The notes below the pieces were generated by a model, which made no database searches, had not been told where the DNA came from, and saw nothing but the letters and a program-made list of their open reading frames with translations. Shown here piece after piece: positions 53,920-63,093 of a stretch of 64,000 nucleotides of DNA. Source of the DNA: Pseudomonas oryzicola (GTDB taxonomy: Bacteria; Pseudomonadota; Gammaproteobacteria; Pseudomonadales; Pseudomonadaceae); NCBI RefSeq assembly GCF_014269185.2, contig NZ_JABWRZ020000003.1, forward strand, positions 113,462 through 177,461, given 5' to 3'. A program made the position numbers and the translations under genes. Numbering within the stretch: the stretch's first letter is position 1; the number at the start of each line of letters is the position of its first letter.

Positions 53920-54416
53920 ATCCGCCGCGGCCAGGCTATCAGGAACAGGCTTCAGCGATGCCTGATGAGATGGGGATGGGATGGTGCAGTAACCTTCGGG
54001 GATTACTGGCTGGGCTACTCCGCCAAGACCGACCAAACTGCTGCCCATGCCCATGTCGCCATCCGGCTGTGCATTGGCCTGCGCCATGTATATCCGTGGC
54101 GTTCGGCAACCGCACCCTCACGGCGTCGGAGGTATTGATCGGGCCCGCTGTCGACCATCGCTCGCTGCCCAACCCAGGCTGGCCTGTGGCCAGCCCACGC
54201 TTGCGCTTTCTCGCCATGCGGCAGATGGGCCTGCCCCTGTCGCAATGGATTATCCGGCGGAAGCTCGAACAGGCGCGCAATGCCCTGGCCCACGGCGCCA
54301 GCCTCAGCGATGCCGCGCTCACCGATGGTTTCGCTGACCAGGCCCACCTGACCCGCAGCTCGGCCTGTCACCCAGCCGTGTTGCCGGGGTGCTACGCGCC
54401 TCGGGTGCACTGTTGA
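53920..54416 (+). pseudogene. Degraded AraC-family regulator
   Basis: Fragments of an AraC-type regulator lie in two frames. The N-terminal sensing part (D-Y-W-L-G-Y-S-A near 53990) reads in one frame. V-L-I-G-P-A-V-D-H then continues in another (near 54135). The DNA-binding part R-Q-M-G-L-P-L-S-Q-W near 54220 and G-F-A-D-Q-A-H-L-T-R near 54330 follows closely, so the middle seems deleted. After T-R the C-terminus is scrambled. A frameshift, a deletion and a decayed end make it inactive. Confidence 0.6.
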
Positions 54417-54426
54417 GCGAACAGAT

Positions 54427-55359
54427 TCAAGGGTAGGCGCCCTCGCGGTACTGCCCGGCCACCTCGCGCAGTACTTCGCATACCCACTGCCCCGGAAGGC
54501 TCTGTGGCAAGGCAGCATTGCAACAGATACCAACCGAACCGCCTGGCTCGCGCACGCCCAGGTCGAGTTCGACCAGCTCGCCGCGACGCAGGTCGAGCAG
54601 CACCGCATCGCGCGGCGCCACCCACACTGCATCGCTGCCCAGCAGGTAGCGCCGGCTCAGCGCCAGCGACAAGGTTTCCAGGCGCTGGGCGGGCATCTGG
54701 ATGCCACATTGCACGAACAGGCTGTCGGCATGCTGGCGGATGGTGGTGCCGGCTGGCGGCAGCACCAGCGGGTAATGTCCAACCTCCCCACGCTCTACTG
54801 GCTTGCTGGCCAGCAGCGGGTGGCCTGGCCGCACCACCAGGCTCATCGACTCGCTGTACAGGTGCTCGAACGACAGGCCCTGGATCTGCGGGCTGTCGGT
54901 CATGCGCCCGACCACCAGTTCCAGTTCGCCCAGGCGCAACTGGCCGAGCAGCTGCGCGCTGACCCCGGTGACCACACTGATCACCAGCGCCTCATGGCGC
55001 TGGTGCAGGCGGCACAGCACTTCGGGCATGAGCAGGCCTTCGACCGTGGACAGCACGCCGATGCGTACTTGCGACGGCGCCCGCGCTTCGCCACGCAGGC
55101 TGCTGACGCCATCGCGCAGGGCCTGCACGCTGGGCCCGGCATAGCGCATGAAACGCGTGCCGGCCGGGGTCAGCTCGACGCCCTGGTGGCTGCGCGCGAA
55201 CAGGCGCGTTTCCAGCAGGTCCTCGAGCTCCTTGAGCGTCTTGGAAATGGCTGGCTGGCTGATTGCCAGGATGTCGGCAGCCCTGGCCAGGCTGCCCTGC
55301 CGGGCAATCTCCAGAAAGCACAGCAGGTGGCGGTACTTGATGCGGGTGTCGAGGTTCAT
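54427..55359 (-). CDS. LysR-family regulator, PcaQ-like
   Basis: This 310-residue LysR regulator has a winged-helix domain (residues 8-68, with A-R-A-A-D-I-L-A-I-S-Q-P-A-I-S near 25) and a substrate domain (about 96-300). The start M-N-L-D-T-R-I-K-Y-R-H-L and overall pattern match PcaQ, the activator of protocatechuate genes. No pca genes are adjacent, so its target is not visible here. ATG at 55359. Confidence 0.82.
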   Translation of the reverse strand: MNLDTRIKYRHLLCFLEIARQGSLARAADILAISQPAISKTLKELEDLLETRLFARSHQGVELTPAGTRFMRYAGPSVQALRDGVSSLRGEARAPSQVRIGVLSTVEGLLMPEVLCRLHQRHEALVISVVTGVSAQLLGQLRLGELELVVGRMTDSPQIQGLSFEHLYSESMSLVVRPGHPLLASKPVERGEVGHYPLVLPPAGTTIRQHADSLFVQCGIQMPAQRLETLSLALSRRYLLGSDAVWVAPRDAVLLDLRRGELVELDLGVREPGGSVGICCNAALPQSLPGQWVCEVLREVAGQYREGAYP

Positions 55360-55390
55360 GGGCGCAAGCTTACCGCATGCAGATAGCCTG

Positions 55391-55494
55391 TACCGGCCCT
55401 TTCGCGGGTGAGCCCGCTCCCACAGGGATCTCCACAGTTCTCCAGACCTGTGCAGTACCTGTGGGAGCGGGCGTGCCCGCGAAGAGGCCGGTGC
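55391..55494. repeat. Inverted REP pair
   Basis: TACCGGCCCTTTCGCGGGTG faces GCGTGCCCGCGAAGAGGCCG. It lies between the pcaQ-like start and the end of nirD. Confidence 0.85.
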
Positions 55495-55510
55495 AGGCGG
55501 CAGATGAATA

Positions 55511-55873
55511 TCAGGCCACAGCCAACTCCACCGCCTCCCCGTTCAAGCGCACCGGCCACACCCGCAGGCGCTGCCCGCTATCCTCCAGGCATTCCCCGCT
55601 CTCCAGGCTGAAGTGCTGCTTGTACAACGGCGCGGCCACCACCAACTCGCCCTGCACACTGCCCACCAGCCCGCGGCCGATGATGTTGGCGCCGGACCGC
55701 GGGTCGCGGTTGTCCACCGCGTACAGCGGCTGCGCCTGCCCCGGCAGGTAGAACAGCGCCACCTGAGCCCCGTCGAGCCAAACCACTACCCCGGAATCGG
55801 CCACCAGGTCATCGGCCTGGCACACCACCTGCCAGTTCTCGTGGGTTTTCACCGCAGCATTGGACAAGTTCAT
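55511..55873 (-). CDS. nirD: Nitrite reductase small subunit
   Basis: This 120-residue Rieske-like protein is the small subunit of assimilatory NAD(P)H nitrite reductase. NirD-type signatures include V-V-W-L-D-G-A-Q-V-A-L-F near 38 and A-V-D-N-R-D-P near 60. Unlike true Rieske proteins it lacks the Cys-His pairs, as expected for NirD. The start overlaps the nirB stop by one base (TGATG), so translation is coupled. Confidence 0.93.
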   Translation of the reverse strand: MNLSNAAVKTHENWQVVCQADDLVADSGVVVWLDGAQVALFYLPGQAQPLYAVDNRDPRSGANIIGRGLVGSVQGELVVAAPLYKQHFSLESGECLEDSGQRLRVWPVRLNGEAVELAVA

Positions 55874-58425
55874 CAGACAGCCTCCTCGATGGTCGGGATC
55901 AGGTGCAGTGGCGCAGCAGGCCGGCGCTGTTCGCGTTCGCGCACGAAGTGCACGTCCGGGTCGGCGCGGCGGTCGTTGACGAAGGTGCGGAAGCGCTTGA
56001 GTTTCTCGGGGTCGTTGAGGGCGTTGGCCCACTCGCATTCATACTGGTCGACCACATGCTGCATCTGCGCTTCCAGCTCGCTGGCCAGGCCCAGGCTGTC
56101 ATCGATGATCACCTGCTTCAGGTAATCCAGCCCGCCTTCCAGGTTCTCGCGCCAAACCGAGGTGCGCTGCAGCTTGTCGGCAGTGCGGATGTAGAACATC
56201 AGCACCCGGTCGATCAGGCGCACCAGGGTTTCGTCGTCAAGGTCGGTGGCGAACAGTTCGGCGTGCCGCGGGCGCATGCCGCCGTTGCCGCACACGTACA
56301 GGTTCCAGCCCTTGTCGGTAGCGATCACGCCAATGTCCTTGCTCTGTGCCTCGGCACATTCGCGGGTGCAGCCAGACACCGCGAACTTGAGCTTGTGCGG
56401 GCTGCGCAGGCCCTTGTAGCGGTCTTCCAGGCGCAGGGCCATGCCGACGCTATCCTGCACACCATAACGGCACCAGGTGCTGCCGACGCACGACTTTACC
56501 GTGCGGGTCGACTTGCCGTAGGCATGGCCGGTTTCGAAGCCGGCCTCGATCAGCTCGCCCCAGATCAGCGGCAGTTCGTGCAACTGGGCGCCGAACAGGT
56601 CGATGCGCTGTCCGCCGGTGATCTTGGTGTACAAGTCGTACTTTTTCGCCACCTGGCCAATCACGATGAGCTTGTCGGGGGTGATTTCACCGCCAGGGAT
56701 GCGCGGCACCACCGAATAGGTGCCGTTCTTCTGCATGTTGGCCATGAAGGTGTCGTTGGTGTCCTGCAGCGGCACCAGCGCCGGGTCCATGATCGGCTGG
56801 TTCCAGCACGAGGCAAGGATGCTGCCCACCGCCGGCTTGCAGATGTCGCAGCCGACATGGCCCTTGCCGTGGCGTTCGAGCAGTTCGTTGAAGGTGCGGA
56901 TACCCTCTACCCGCACCAGCCCGTAAAGCTCCTGACGGGTGTAGGCGAAGTGCTCGCACAGGCTCTTGTCCACCGCCACGCCACGGGCGGTCAGTTCGTG
57001 CTCGAATACCTGCTTGAGCAGTGCCGCGCAACCACCACAACCGGTGGCCGCCTTGGTGCAACCCTTGACTGCGGCAAGGTCGCCACAGCCGCTGTCGATG
57101 GCGGCGCAGACCGCGCCTTTGCTGACGTTGTGGCAGGAGCAGATGGTCGCACTGTCGGGCAGCGCATCAGCACCCAAGGCCGGTGCACCGCCGCCCTGTG
57201 GCAGGATCAGTGCCGCCGGGTCGGCTGGCAGGGCGATGCCGTTCTGGGCGTATTGCAGCAGGGTATCGTAGTAGCTGTTGTCGCCGACCAGTACCGCACC
57301 GAGCACGTGCTTGCCACTGGCATCCACCACCAACCGGCGATAGGCGCTGTTGGCTTCGTCGATGAAGCGGTAGCTGCGTGCGCCCGGAGTGGCGCCATGG
57401 GCATCGCCGATGGAGCCGACATCCACACCTAGCAGCTTGAGTTTGGTCGACATGTCGGCTCCGGTGAATTCGCCAGCGGCTTCACCCATCAGCAATGCTG
57501 CCAGGTTGCGCGCCATGCTGTAGCCCGGAGCGACCAGGCCGAATACGCTGCCGTTCCACGAGGCGCACTCGCCGATGGCGAAGATGCGTGGGTCACTGCT
57601 GCGGCAGTGGTTGTCGATCACCACGCCACCACGCGCGGCGATGTCCAGGCCACAGGCACGGCCCAGGGCATCCTGTGGGCGGATCCCTGCGGAGAACACG
57701 ATCAGGTCGGTTTCCAGGTGCTCGCCGCCATCGAAGTTCATGCGGTAGCGGTAGTCTTGACCCGCGCTGATCGACTGAGTGGCCCGCGACAGATGCACGC
57801 CAACACCCAGCGCTTCGATCTGTGCCTTGAGCGCGGCACCGCCCTCGCCGTCCAGCTGCACCGGCATCAGCCGTGGGGCGAATTCCACCACGTGGGCTTC
57901 CAGGCCCAGCGACTTGAGGGCGTTGGCTGCTTCCAGGCCAAGCAGGCCACCGCCCACTACCACGCCACGTCGGGCACTGGCTGCGGCAGCGCGGATGGCG
58001 TCGAGGTCGTCGAGGGTGCGGTAGACCAGGCGGGCATTGCCGCTGGAACCTTCGATCGGTGGCACGAAGGGATAGGAACCCGTGGCCAGCACCAACTGGT
58101 CGTAGCCGTAGCGGCCCTCGGCGGTAACCACTTCGCCACGCTCACGGTCGATTTCCAGCACCGCTTCACCGAGGTGCAGGTGCACACCGTTGGCGCCGTA
58201 GAAGTCCTGCCCGCACAGGGCCAGGGTTTCGGCACAGCTGCCGGCGAAGTACTCGGACAGGTGCACGCGGTCATAGGCACGCTGGCGCTCCTCGCCGAAC
58301 ACATGCACTTCGAAGCGCTGCAGGGCGCCGCGGCTGACCAGTTGCTCGACGCAATGGTGGCCGACCATGCCGTTGCCGACGATGACCAGTCGCTCTCGTT
58401 GCCCGCTGCTCGCTGTTGCCTTCAT
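55873..58425 (-). CDS. nirB: Assimilatory nitrite reductase large subunit
   Basis: This 850-residue siroheme/FAD enzyme reduces nitrite to ammonium with NAD(P)H. Order: FAD fold V-I-V-G-N-G-M-V-G-H near residue 17, NAD fold V-V-V-G-G-G-L-L-G near 154, [2Fe-2S] Cys in C-S-C-H-N-V near 423 and C-G-G-C-A near 460, ferredoxin-type half domain, and siroheme/4Fe-4S Cys in S-C-V-G-S-T-W-C near 640 and S-G-C-T-R-E-C near 680. ATG at 58425 follows GAGGATC, chosen over a start 18 bases upstream. It is preceded by a sigma-54 promoter and an attenuator leader. Confidence 0.95.
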   Translation of the reverse strand: MKATASSGQRERLVIVGNGMVGHHCVEQLVSRGALQRFEVHVFGEERQRAYDRVHLSEYFAGSCAETLALCGQDFYGANGVHLHLGEAVLEIDRERGEVVTAEGRYGYDQLVLATGSYPFVPPIEGSSGNARLVYRTLDDLDAIRAAAASARRGVVVGGGLLGLEAANALKSLGLEAHVVEFAPRLMPVQLDGEGGAALKAQIEALGVGVHLSRATQSISAGQDYRYRMNFDGGEHLETDLIVFSAGIRPQDALGRACGLDIAARGGVVIDNHCRSSDPRIFAIGECASWNGSVFGLVAPGYSMARNLAALLMGEAAGEFTGADMSTKLKLLGVDVGSIGDAHGATPGARSYRFIDEANSAYRRLVVDASGKHVLGAVLVGDNSYYDTLLQYAQNGIALPADPAALILPQGGGAPALGADALPDSATICSCHNVSKGAVCAAIDSGCGDLAAVKGCTKAATGCGGCAALLKQVFEHELTARGVAVDKSLCEHFAYTRQELYGLVRVEGIRTFNELLERHGKGHVGCDICKPAVGSILASCWNQPIMDPALVPLQDTNDTFMANMQKNGTYSVVPRIPGGEITPDKLIVIGQVAKKYDLYTKITGGQRIDLFGAQLHELPLIWGELIEAGFETGHAYGKSTRTVKSCVGSTWCRYGVQDSVGMALRLEDRYKGLRSPHKLKFAVSGCTRECAEAQSKDIGVIATDKGWNLYVCGNGGMRPRHAELFATDLDDETLVRLIDRVLMFYIRTADKLQRTSVWRENLEGGLDYLKQVIIDDSLGLASELEAQMQHVVDQYECEWANALNDPEKLKRFRTFVNDRRADPDVHFVREREQRRPAAPLHLIPTIEEAV

Positions 58426-58441
58426 AAGCCGATCCTCGATC

Positions 58442-58477
58442 AAAAAAAAAAGCGCCTGGAGCCGAAGCTCCAGGCGC
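58442..58477 (-). terminator. Intrinsic terminator in the nirB leader (attenuator)
   Basis: Read on the minus strand, GCGCCTGGAGC and GCTCCAGGCGC flank the very stable C(UUCG)G loop, followed by ten T. It lies upstream of the nirB start, so it must be bypassed for expression. Its first arm is shared with the adjacent hexaloop hairpin. Confidence 0.9.
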
Positions 58478-58528
58478 CTTTGCCTGTATTCATCACGGTA
58501 GGGGGCCCGGGTTGATCGCCGTTGATCA
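58471..58528 (-). promoter_or_regulatory. Two ANTAR-type hexaloop hairpins in the nirB leader
   Basis: P1 (58513-58528): stem TGATC/GATCA, loop AACGGC. P2 (58471-58486): stem CAGGC/GCCTG, loop AAAGGC. Both loops have A at position 1 and G at position 4, the known recognition mark of ANTAR proteins such as NasR/NasT. P2's second arm is also the terminator's first arm, so forming P2 prevents termination. Confidence 0.8.
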
Positions 58529-58551
58529 GCGGGCTTTGTTGTAACCAGGGT

Positions 58552-58570
58552 AAAGCAGGGAGTGTGCCAA
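58552..58570 (-). promoter_or_regulatory. Sigma-54 promoter of nirBD
   Basis: On the minus strand TTGGCAC, then CTGCTTT, with GG (58567-58568) and GC (58555-58556) separated by exactly ten bases. The start is expected near 58543, shortly before hairpin P1. This predicts NtrC-dependent nitrogen control. Confidence 0.8.
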
Positions 58571-58582
58571 CCCTGTTTCCAG

Positions 58583-58687
58583 TACCGGCCTCTTCGCGGG
58601 CGCGCCCGCTCCCACAGGGTTCTCCACGTTTATTCAGAGCTGTGCAGTACCTGTGGGAGCGGGCGAGCCCGCGAAGAAGCCAGTACA
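58583..58687. repeat. Inverted REP pair
   Basis: AGTACCGGCCTCTTCGCGGG faces CCCGCGAAGAAGCCAGTAC between the end of nasA and the nirB promoter. Confidence 0.85.
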
Positions 58688-58731
58688 GCAAATGCACATT
58701 CCAAGTGCATCACTCCCCATCTTGGAGCACA

Positions 58732-61700
58732 TCAATAAACATCCCGCCGATACCGCTTGGCCCTGCCCAGCGCTTCGACATGAGCCGCAGCCGCCGCTGC
58801 ATCCATGCCGCCATGCTCGGCGACGATGGCCCGCAACGCCGCATCCACATCCCTGGCCATGCGCTGCGCATCGCCACACACATAGAAGTACGCGCCCGCC
58901 TCCAGCCATTGCCACAACTGCGCGCCCTGTTCGAGCATGCGCTGCTGCACATAGACCTTCTCGGCCTGGTCGCGTGAAAACGCGGTGTCCAGACGCAAGT
59001 GCCCTGCAGCCTGCCAGGCCTGCAGCTGCTCCTGGTAATAGAAATCGGTGGCCGCGTACTGCTCGCCAAAGAACAGCCAGTTGGCCCCTTTCGCCCCACG
59101 TGCCTCTCGTTCTTCGAGGAAGGCCCTGAACGGCGCAATGCCGGTGCCGGGACCGACCATGATCAGCGGCACGCTGTCGTCCTCGGGCAGGCGAAAGTGC
59201 TTCGACACCTGCGGGAAGATGGCCACCTTCAGCGCTTGCGCACGGTCGGCGAGGAAGCTTGAGCACACCCCTTTGCGCGCACCATAGCGCACCGTGGAAA
59301 CGGTCAGGTGCACCTGCTGCGGGTGCGCCAGCGGGCTGGAACTGATCGAATACAGGCGCGGCTGCAACGGCTTGAGCAACTCCAGCCAGCTGGCCAGCGG
59401 CAGCTGCTGGGGGAAGGCGCGCAGCACATCGACCAGTTGCCGCCCCCACAACCAGTCCTGCAGCTCGGCCTTGCACTCGGGCAGCAGCAGGCGCTGCAGG
59501 TCGGGGGCGTTGCCGGCGAAGGCCTGCAACTGTTGGGTGGTGACCTTGGCGATTTCCAGGTGCGCTTGCAGGGCTTCGGTCAGCGGCATGGCGGGCTGGC
59601 CTTTCAGCTCGACCATGGCCTGGCCATCGAGCTGCATCAGCGCCAGCAGTTCGTCGACCAGTGCGGGACAGTTGCGCGGCCACACGCCCAGGGCATCACC
59701 GGCGGCATAGGTGAAGCCACTGCCACTCAGGTCGAACACCAGTTGACGGGTTTCCTTGGTGGCACCCGGGCCGTTCAGCAGGCGGTTTTCCAGCAAGGTG
59801 GCAGCCCAGGGTTGCTGCTTACTGTAGGTCACCACGGGCGCAGGCTCGGTGACCGGTGGCGGTGCAGCGGCGCTGCCTAGCATGGGCAGCAGCGCATCCA
59901 GCCAGGCGGCGAAGGCGTCGTCGAAGTCCGGCTCGCAGTCCACTCGCTGCAGCAGGCGCCGCCCGCCCAGCTCGGCCAGGCGTTGGTCGAGCTTGCGGCC
60001 AAAGCCGCAGAACTGGTCGTAACTGGAGTCACCCAGGGCCAGCACGGCAAAAGGCAGTTCGGCGCAGTGGGCGCCCTCCTCGCCCTGCAAGGCGTGCCAG
60101 AACGCCGCAGCGCTGTCCGGCGCGTCGCCATCGCCAAAGGTGCTGGCGATCAGCACCACGCTGGCGGCGCCCTGCAGCTGGCGCGGGCTGACCGCTGCCA
60201 TGCAGCTGAGCTGTACGTCGAGGCCGGCACCGCGCAAGCGTTCGGCACAGCGTTCGGCCAACAGTTCGCCGTTGCCGGTTTGCGAAGCCCACAGCACCTG
60301 GTGCCGTGGTGCCATCAACGCCGCATCGGGCAGCACCGCCGGCTGGGCGAACAGCCCGGCCAGCAGGCCATCGACGAACAGCCGGCGGTTGGCGGCCAGC
60401 GGCGCACTGGCCGGCAGGCAGGGCACGCCCTCGGCGCGGGCCTGCTCCAGGCCCAGCAGGAAGCCTTGCAGGTAATGGCGCTCTTCCTCGGCCAGCACCG
60501 GGGCTGGCAGGGTGTCCAGGCCAAGCAGACGGGACAGGGTGGCGGTCGGCATGCGGACGGGCTCCGGGTTGGCAGTGTTCAGGTCAAGGGCTTCGATGCG
60601 CTCACCGGCAACCCGCTCCAGGTTCACGGCACAATGCTTGAACGCCGGCTGCAGCGACAGCGGGTCGACCGCATCGCAGGTCACTGCGTTGATCGCCAGT
60701 TGCTCGCCGATCAGGTCGTTCCAGTGGAACGGGGCAAAGCAGTTGCCCGGCATGACCCGGTCACTGATACGCGCGGGCAGCACCGCCCGCCCGCGGCGCG
60801 AGCGAATGGCTACCTGGTCCTTTTCGGCGATGCCCAGCCGGGCAGCATCATCACGGTGGATTTCCACGAAGGGGCCGGGCTCCAGCTTGTTCAGCGCCGC
60901 TACCTTGCCGGTCTTGGTCAGGGTGTGCCACTGGTGTTGCACGCGGCCAGTATTCAGCACCAGGGGGTAATCAGCATCCGGCAGCTCCGCTGTCGGCAAC
61001 CAAGGCCGGGCGAAGAAGCGTGCCTTGCCGCTGGCGGTCGGGAAGGCCAACACCGGGCACTCGCCCTGGGCATCGCGCAACAGCGTCTGGCTGCTGCCGT
61101 CGTTGCGATAGCGCAGCGGGCTGCGCGGGTTGTCACGGCCCGGGGCGCAGGGCCACTGGTGCGGCTGCTCGCGCAGTTCGGCATAGCCGATGCCCCGCAG
61201 GTCGTAGCCGGTGGTTGGGTTGTGAAAGCGGCGGATCTCCTCGTATACCGCCTCGGCATCGGGGTAGTCGAAGGCGTCGGCATAGCCCATGGCACAGGCG
61301 ACCCGGGTGATGATCTGCCAGTCTGGCAGGCTCTGCCCGGGCGGTTCGACGGCGCGTGGCATGAGGGTGAGGTTGCGCTCGCTGTTGATCATCACGCCCT
61401 CGCCTTCGGCCCACAGCGCAGCCGGTAGCAGGATGTCGGCGTAGCGGTTGGTCTCGGTGTCGAGGAAGGCATCCTGGGTAATCACCAGTTCGGCCTGGCG
61501 CAGGCCGTCGATCACCTGCTGGCGGTTGGCGACACTGGCCACCGGGTTGCTGCAGATGACCCAGCAGGCCTTGACCACGCCGCTTTTCATCTGCTCGAAC
61601 AGCGCCACCGTGCCCTCGCTGCTTTCGCTGCGCAGGCTGCCTGGAGCCAGTTGCCACGCTTGCTCGACGAAGGCGCGGTCTTGCGCTACCAGCGTCGAAC

Positions 61701-62757
61701 GCTGGCCTGGCAGGCCGGGGCCCATGTAGCCCATCTCGCGACCGCCCATGGCATTGGGTTGACCGGTCAGCGAGAACGGGCCGCTGCCCGGGCGGCAGAT
61801 CGCGCCCGTGGCCAGGTGCAGGTTGCAGATCGCATTGGTGTGCCAGGTGCCATGGATGCTCTGGTTCAGGCCCATGGTCCAGCAGCTCATCCAGTTGCTG
61901 GCGCTACCGATCCATTCGGCGGCCCTGATGATGTCGGCCTCGGCCAGCCCGGTGATGGCGGCCACGCGGTCAGGGGTGTAGTCATCGAGAAAGGTCGGCA
62001 GTTCGTCCCAGCCTTCGGTGTGGCGGGCAATGAAGTCAGGGTCGGTGTGGCCGTTATGCAGCAGAAGGTGCAGCAGGCCGTTGAGCAAGGCCATGTCGCT
62101 GCCGGGGCGCACCTGCAGGAACAGGTCGGCCTTGTCGGCGGTGGCACTGCGCCGCGGGTCGACGACGATCAGCTTGGCCCCCGCCTTGACCCGGTCGAGC
62201 AGGCGCAGGAACAGAATCGGATGGCAGTCGGCCATGTTGGCACCGATCACCAGGAATACGTCGGCGTGCTCGAAATCCTGGTAGCTACCGGGCGGGCCGT
62301 CGGCACCGAGCGACAGCTTGTAGCCGCTGCCGGCGCTGGCCATGCACAGGCGAGAGTTGGACTCGATGTGGCGGGTGCGGATAAAGCCCTTGGCCAGCTT
62401 GTTGGCCAGGTACTGGGCCTCCAGCGACATCTGCCCGGACACGTACAGCGCCACGGCGTCGGGGCCGTGCTGGTCGATGATGCCACGCAGGCGCGCAGCG
62501 GCCGTGGCGATGGCCTGGTCGAAGCTGGTACGCGCTGGCTGCTGGCTGCGCTGCTGGCGCACATAGGCATCCTCCATGCGCCCGGCGGCGGTCAGCGGCA
62601 AGTGTGCGGTGAGGCCTTTGGTACACAGGCGGCCGAAGTTGCTGGGGTGCTGCTTGTCGCCGCTGATCTTGCCGACCTTGCCATCGGCAACGCTCATGAC
62701 GATGCCGCAACCGACGCCGCAGTAGGGGCAGACGCTGCGTACTTCGCTGTTGGCCAT
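58732..62757 (-). CDS. nasA: Assimilatory nitrate reductase fused to flavodoxin/FAD reductase
   Basis: This 1341-residue fusion reduces nitrate to nitrite. The N-terminal two thirds is a molybdopterin NasA subunit: [4Fe-4S] Cys in C-P-Y-C-G-V-G-C-G near residue 10, S-R-L-C-M-A-S-A near 135, and molybdopterin dinucleotide-binding domain to about 780. From about 850 comes a flavodoxin domain (A-S-Q-T-G-N-G-E near 866) and from about 1010 an FAD/NAD(P)H reductase of the CysJ type, with R-L-Y-S-I-S-S-S near 1160 and G-P-G-T-G-I-A-P-F near 1235. So electrons can flow from NAD(P)H to nitrate in one chain. ATG at 62757 was chosen from the N-terminal Cys motif. Confidence 0.93.
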   Translation of the reverse strand: MANSEVRSVCPYCGVGCGIVMSVADGKVGKISGDKQHPSNFGRLCTKGLTAHLPLTAAGRMEDAYVRQQRSQQPARTSFDQAIATAAARLRGIIDQHGPDAVALYVSGQMSLEAQYLANKLAKGFIRTRHIESNSRLCMASAGSGYKLSLGADGPPGSYQDFEHADVFLVIGANMADCHPILFLRLLDRVKAGAKLIVVDPRRSATADKADLFLQVRPGSDMALLNGLLHLLLHNGHTDPDFIARHTEGWDELPTFLDDYTPDRVAAITGLAEADIIRAAEWIGSASNWMSCWTMGLNQSIHGTWHTNAICNLHLATGAICRPGSGPFSLTGQPNAMGGREMGYMGPGLPGQRSTLVAQDRAFVEQAWQLAPGSLRSESSEGTVALFEQMKSGVVKACWVICSNPVASVANRQQVIDGLRQAELVITQDAFLDTETNRYADILLPAALWAEGEGVMINSERNLTLMPRAVEPPGQSLPDWQIITRVACAMGYADAFDYPDAEAVYEEIRRFHNPTTGYDLRGIGYAELREQPHQWPCAPGRDNPRSPLRYRNDGSSQTLLRDAQGECPVLAFPTASGKARFFARPWLPTAELPDADYPLVLNTGRVQHQWHTLTKTGKVAALNKLEPGPFVEIHRDDAARLGIAEKDQVAIRSRRGRAVLPARISDRVMPGNCFAPFHWNDLIGEQLAINAVTCDAVDPLSLQPAFKHCAVNLERVAGERIEALDLNTANPEPVRMPTATLSRLLGLDTLPAPVLAEEERHYLQGFLLGLEQARAEGVPCLPASAPLAANRRLFVDGLLAGLFAQPAVLPDAALMAPRHQVLWASQTGNGELLAERCAERLRGAGLDVQLSCMAAVSPRQLQGAASVVLIASTFGDGDAPDSAAAFWHALQGEEGAHCAELPFAVLALGDSSYDQFCGFGRKLDQRLAELGGRRLLQRVDCEPDFDDAFAAWLDALLPMLGSAAAPPPVTEPAPVVTYSKQQPWAATLLENRLLNGPGATKETRQLVFDLSGSGFTYAAGDALGVWPRNCPALVDELLALMQLDGQAMVELKGQPAMPLTEALQAHLEIAKVTTQQLQAFAGNAPDLQRLLLPECKAELQDWLWGRQLVDVLRAFPQQLPLASWLELLKPLQPRLYSISSSPLAHPQQVHLTVSTVRYGARKGVCSSFLADRAQALKVAIFPQVSKHFRLPEDDSVPLIMVGPGTGIAPFRAFLEEREARGAKGANWLFFGEQYAATDFYYQEQLQAWQAAGHLRLDTAFSRDQAEKVYVQQRMLEQGAQLWQWLEAGAYFYVCGDAQRMARDVDAALRAIVAEHGGMDAAAAAAHVEALGRAKRYRRDVY

Positions 62758-62780
62758 GGGCGGGCTCCTGTAGGGAACGC

Positions 62781-62835
62781 AAAAAGGCGCCGGCTGCCCC
62801 TGCTTGCTGGGCAAGCGGGGCAACACGGCGCCTTT
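62781..62835 (-). terminator. Intrinsic terminator in the nasA leader (attenuator)
   Basis: On the minus strand AAAGGCGCCG (62835-62826) pairs with CGGCGCCTTT (62792-62783), around an inner hairpin of TGCCCC and GGGGCA, followed by TTTTT. It lies upstream of the nasA start. Confidence 0.82.
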
Positions 62836-62872
62836 GTCGTGAAGTTTTGTGGGCTATCGACGTTGATAGCCC
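62824..62872 (-). promoter_or_regulatory. Two ANTAR-type hexaloop hairpins in the nasA leader
   Basis: P1 (62851-62872): eight-bp stem GGGCTATC/GATAGCCC, loop AACGTC. P2 (62824-62841): CACGAC/GCCGTG with one A-C mismatch, loop AAAGGC, identical to the nirB P2 loop. Both loops have A1 and G4. P2 overlaps the first arm of the terminator. Confidence 0.78.
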
Positions 62873-62886
62873 TGGATGAGGTAAAA

Positions 62887-62903
62887 CAGCAATTTATGGG
62901 CCA
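62887..62903 (-). promoter_or_regulatory. Sigma-54 promoter of nasA
   Basis: On the minus strand TGGCCC and TTGCT, with GG (62901-62902) and GC (62889-62890) ten bases apart. The start is expected near 62877, just before hairpin P1. Confidence 0.8.
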
Positions 62904-62910
62904 GCTGTGC

Positions 62911-63001
62911 CGACCCTTTCGCGGGCATGCCTGCTCCCACAGGGATATCACAAGGCCTGAGGGCAATGATGTACCTGTGGGCGCAGGTTCACCCGCGAAG
63001 G
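62911..63001. repeat. Diverged inverted REP pair
   Basis: CCCTTTCGCGGGCATGCCTG faces GCGCAGGTTCACCCGCGAAG between the nasA promoter and the divergent map gene. Confidence 0.7.
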
Positions 63002-63093
63002 GGGCTGCACAGGAGTGCACCATGCGATGGCAACCCCGCAGCCCGTGGCGCTATGCTGGGGCACATTCCAGCATGAGCCACTGCCCTCCTCCC

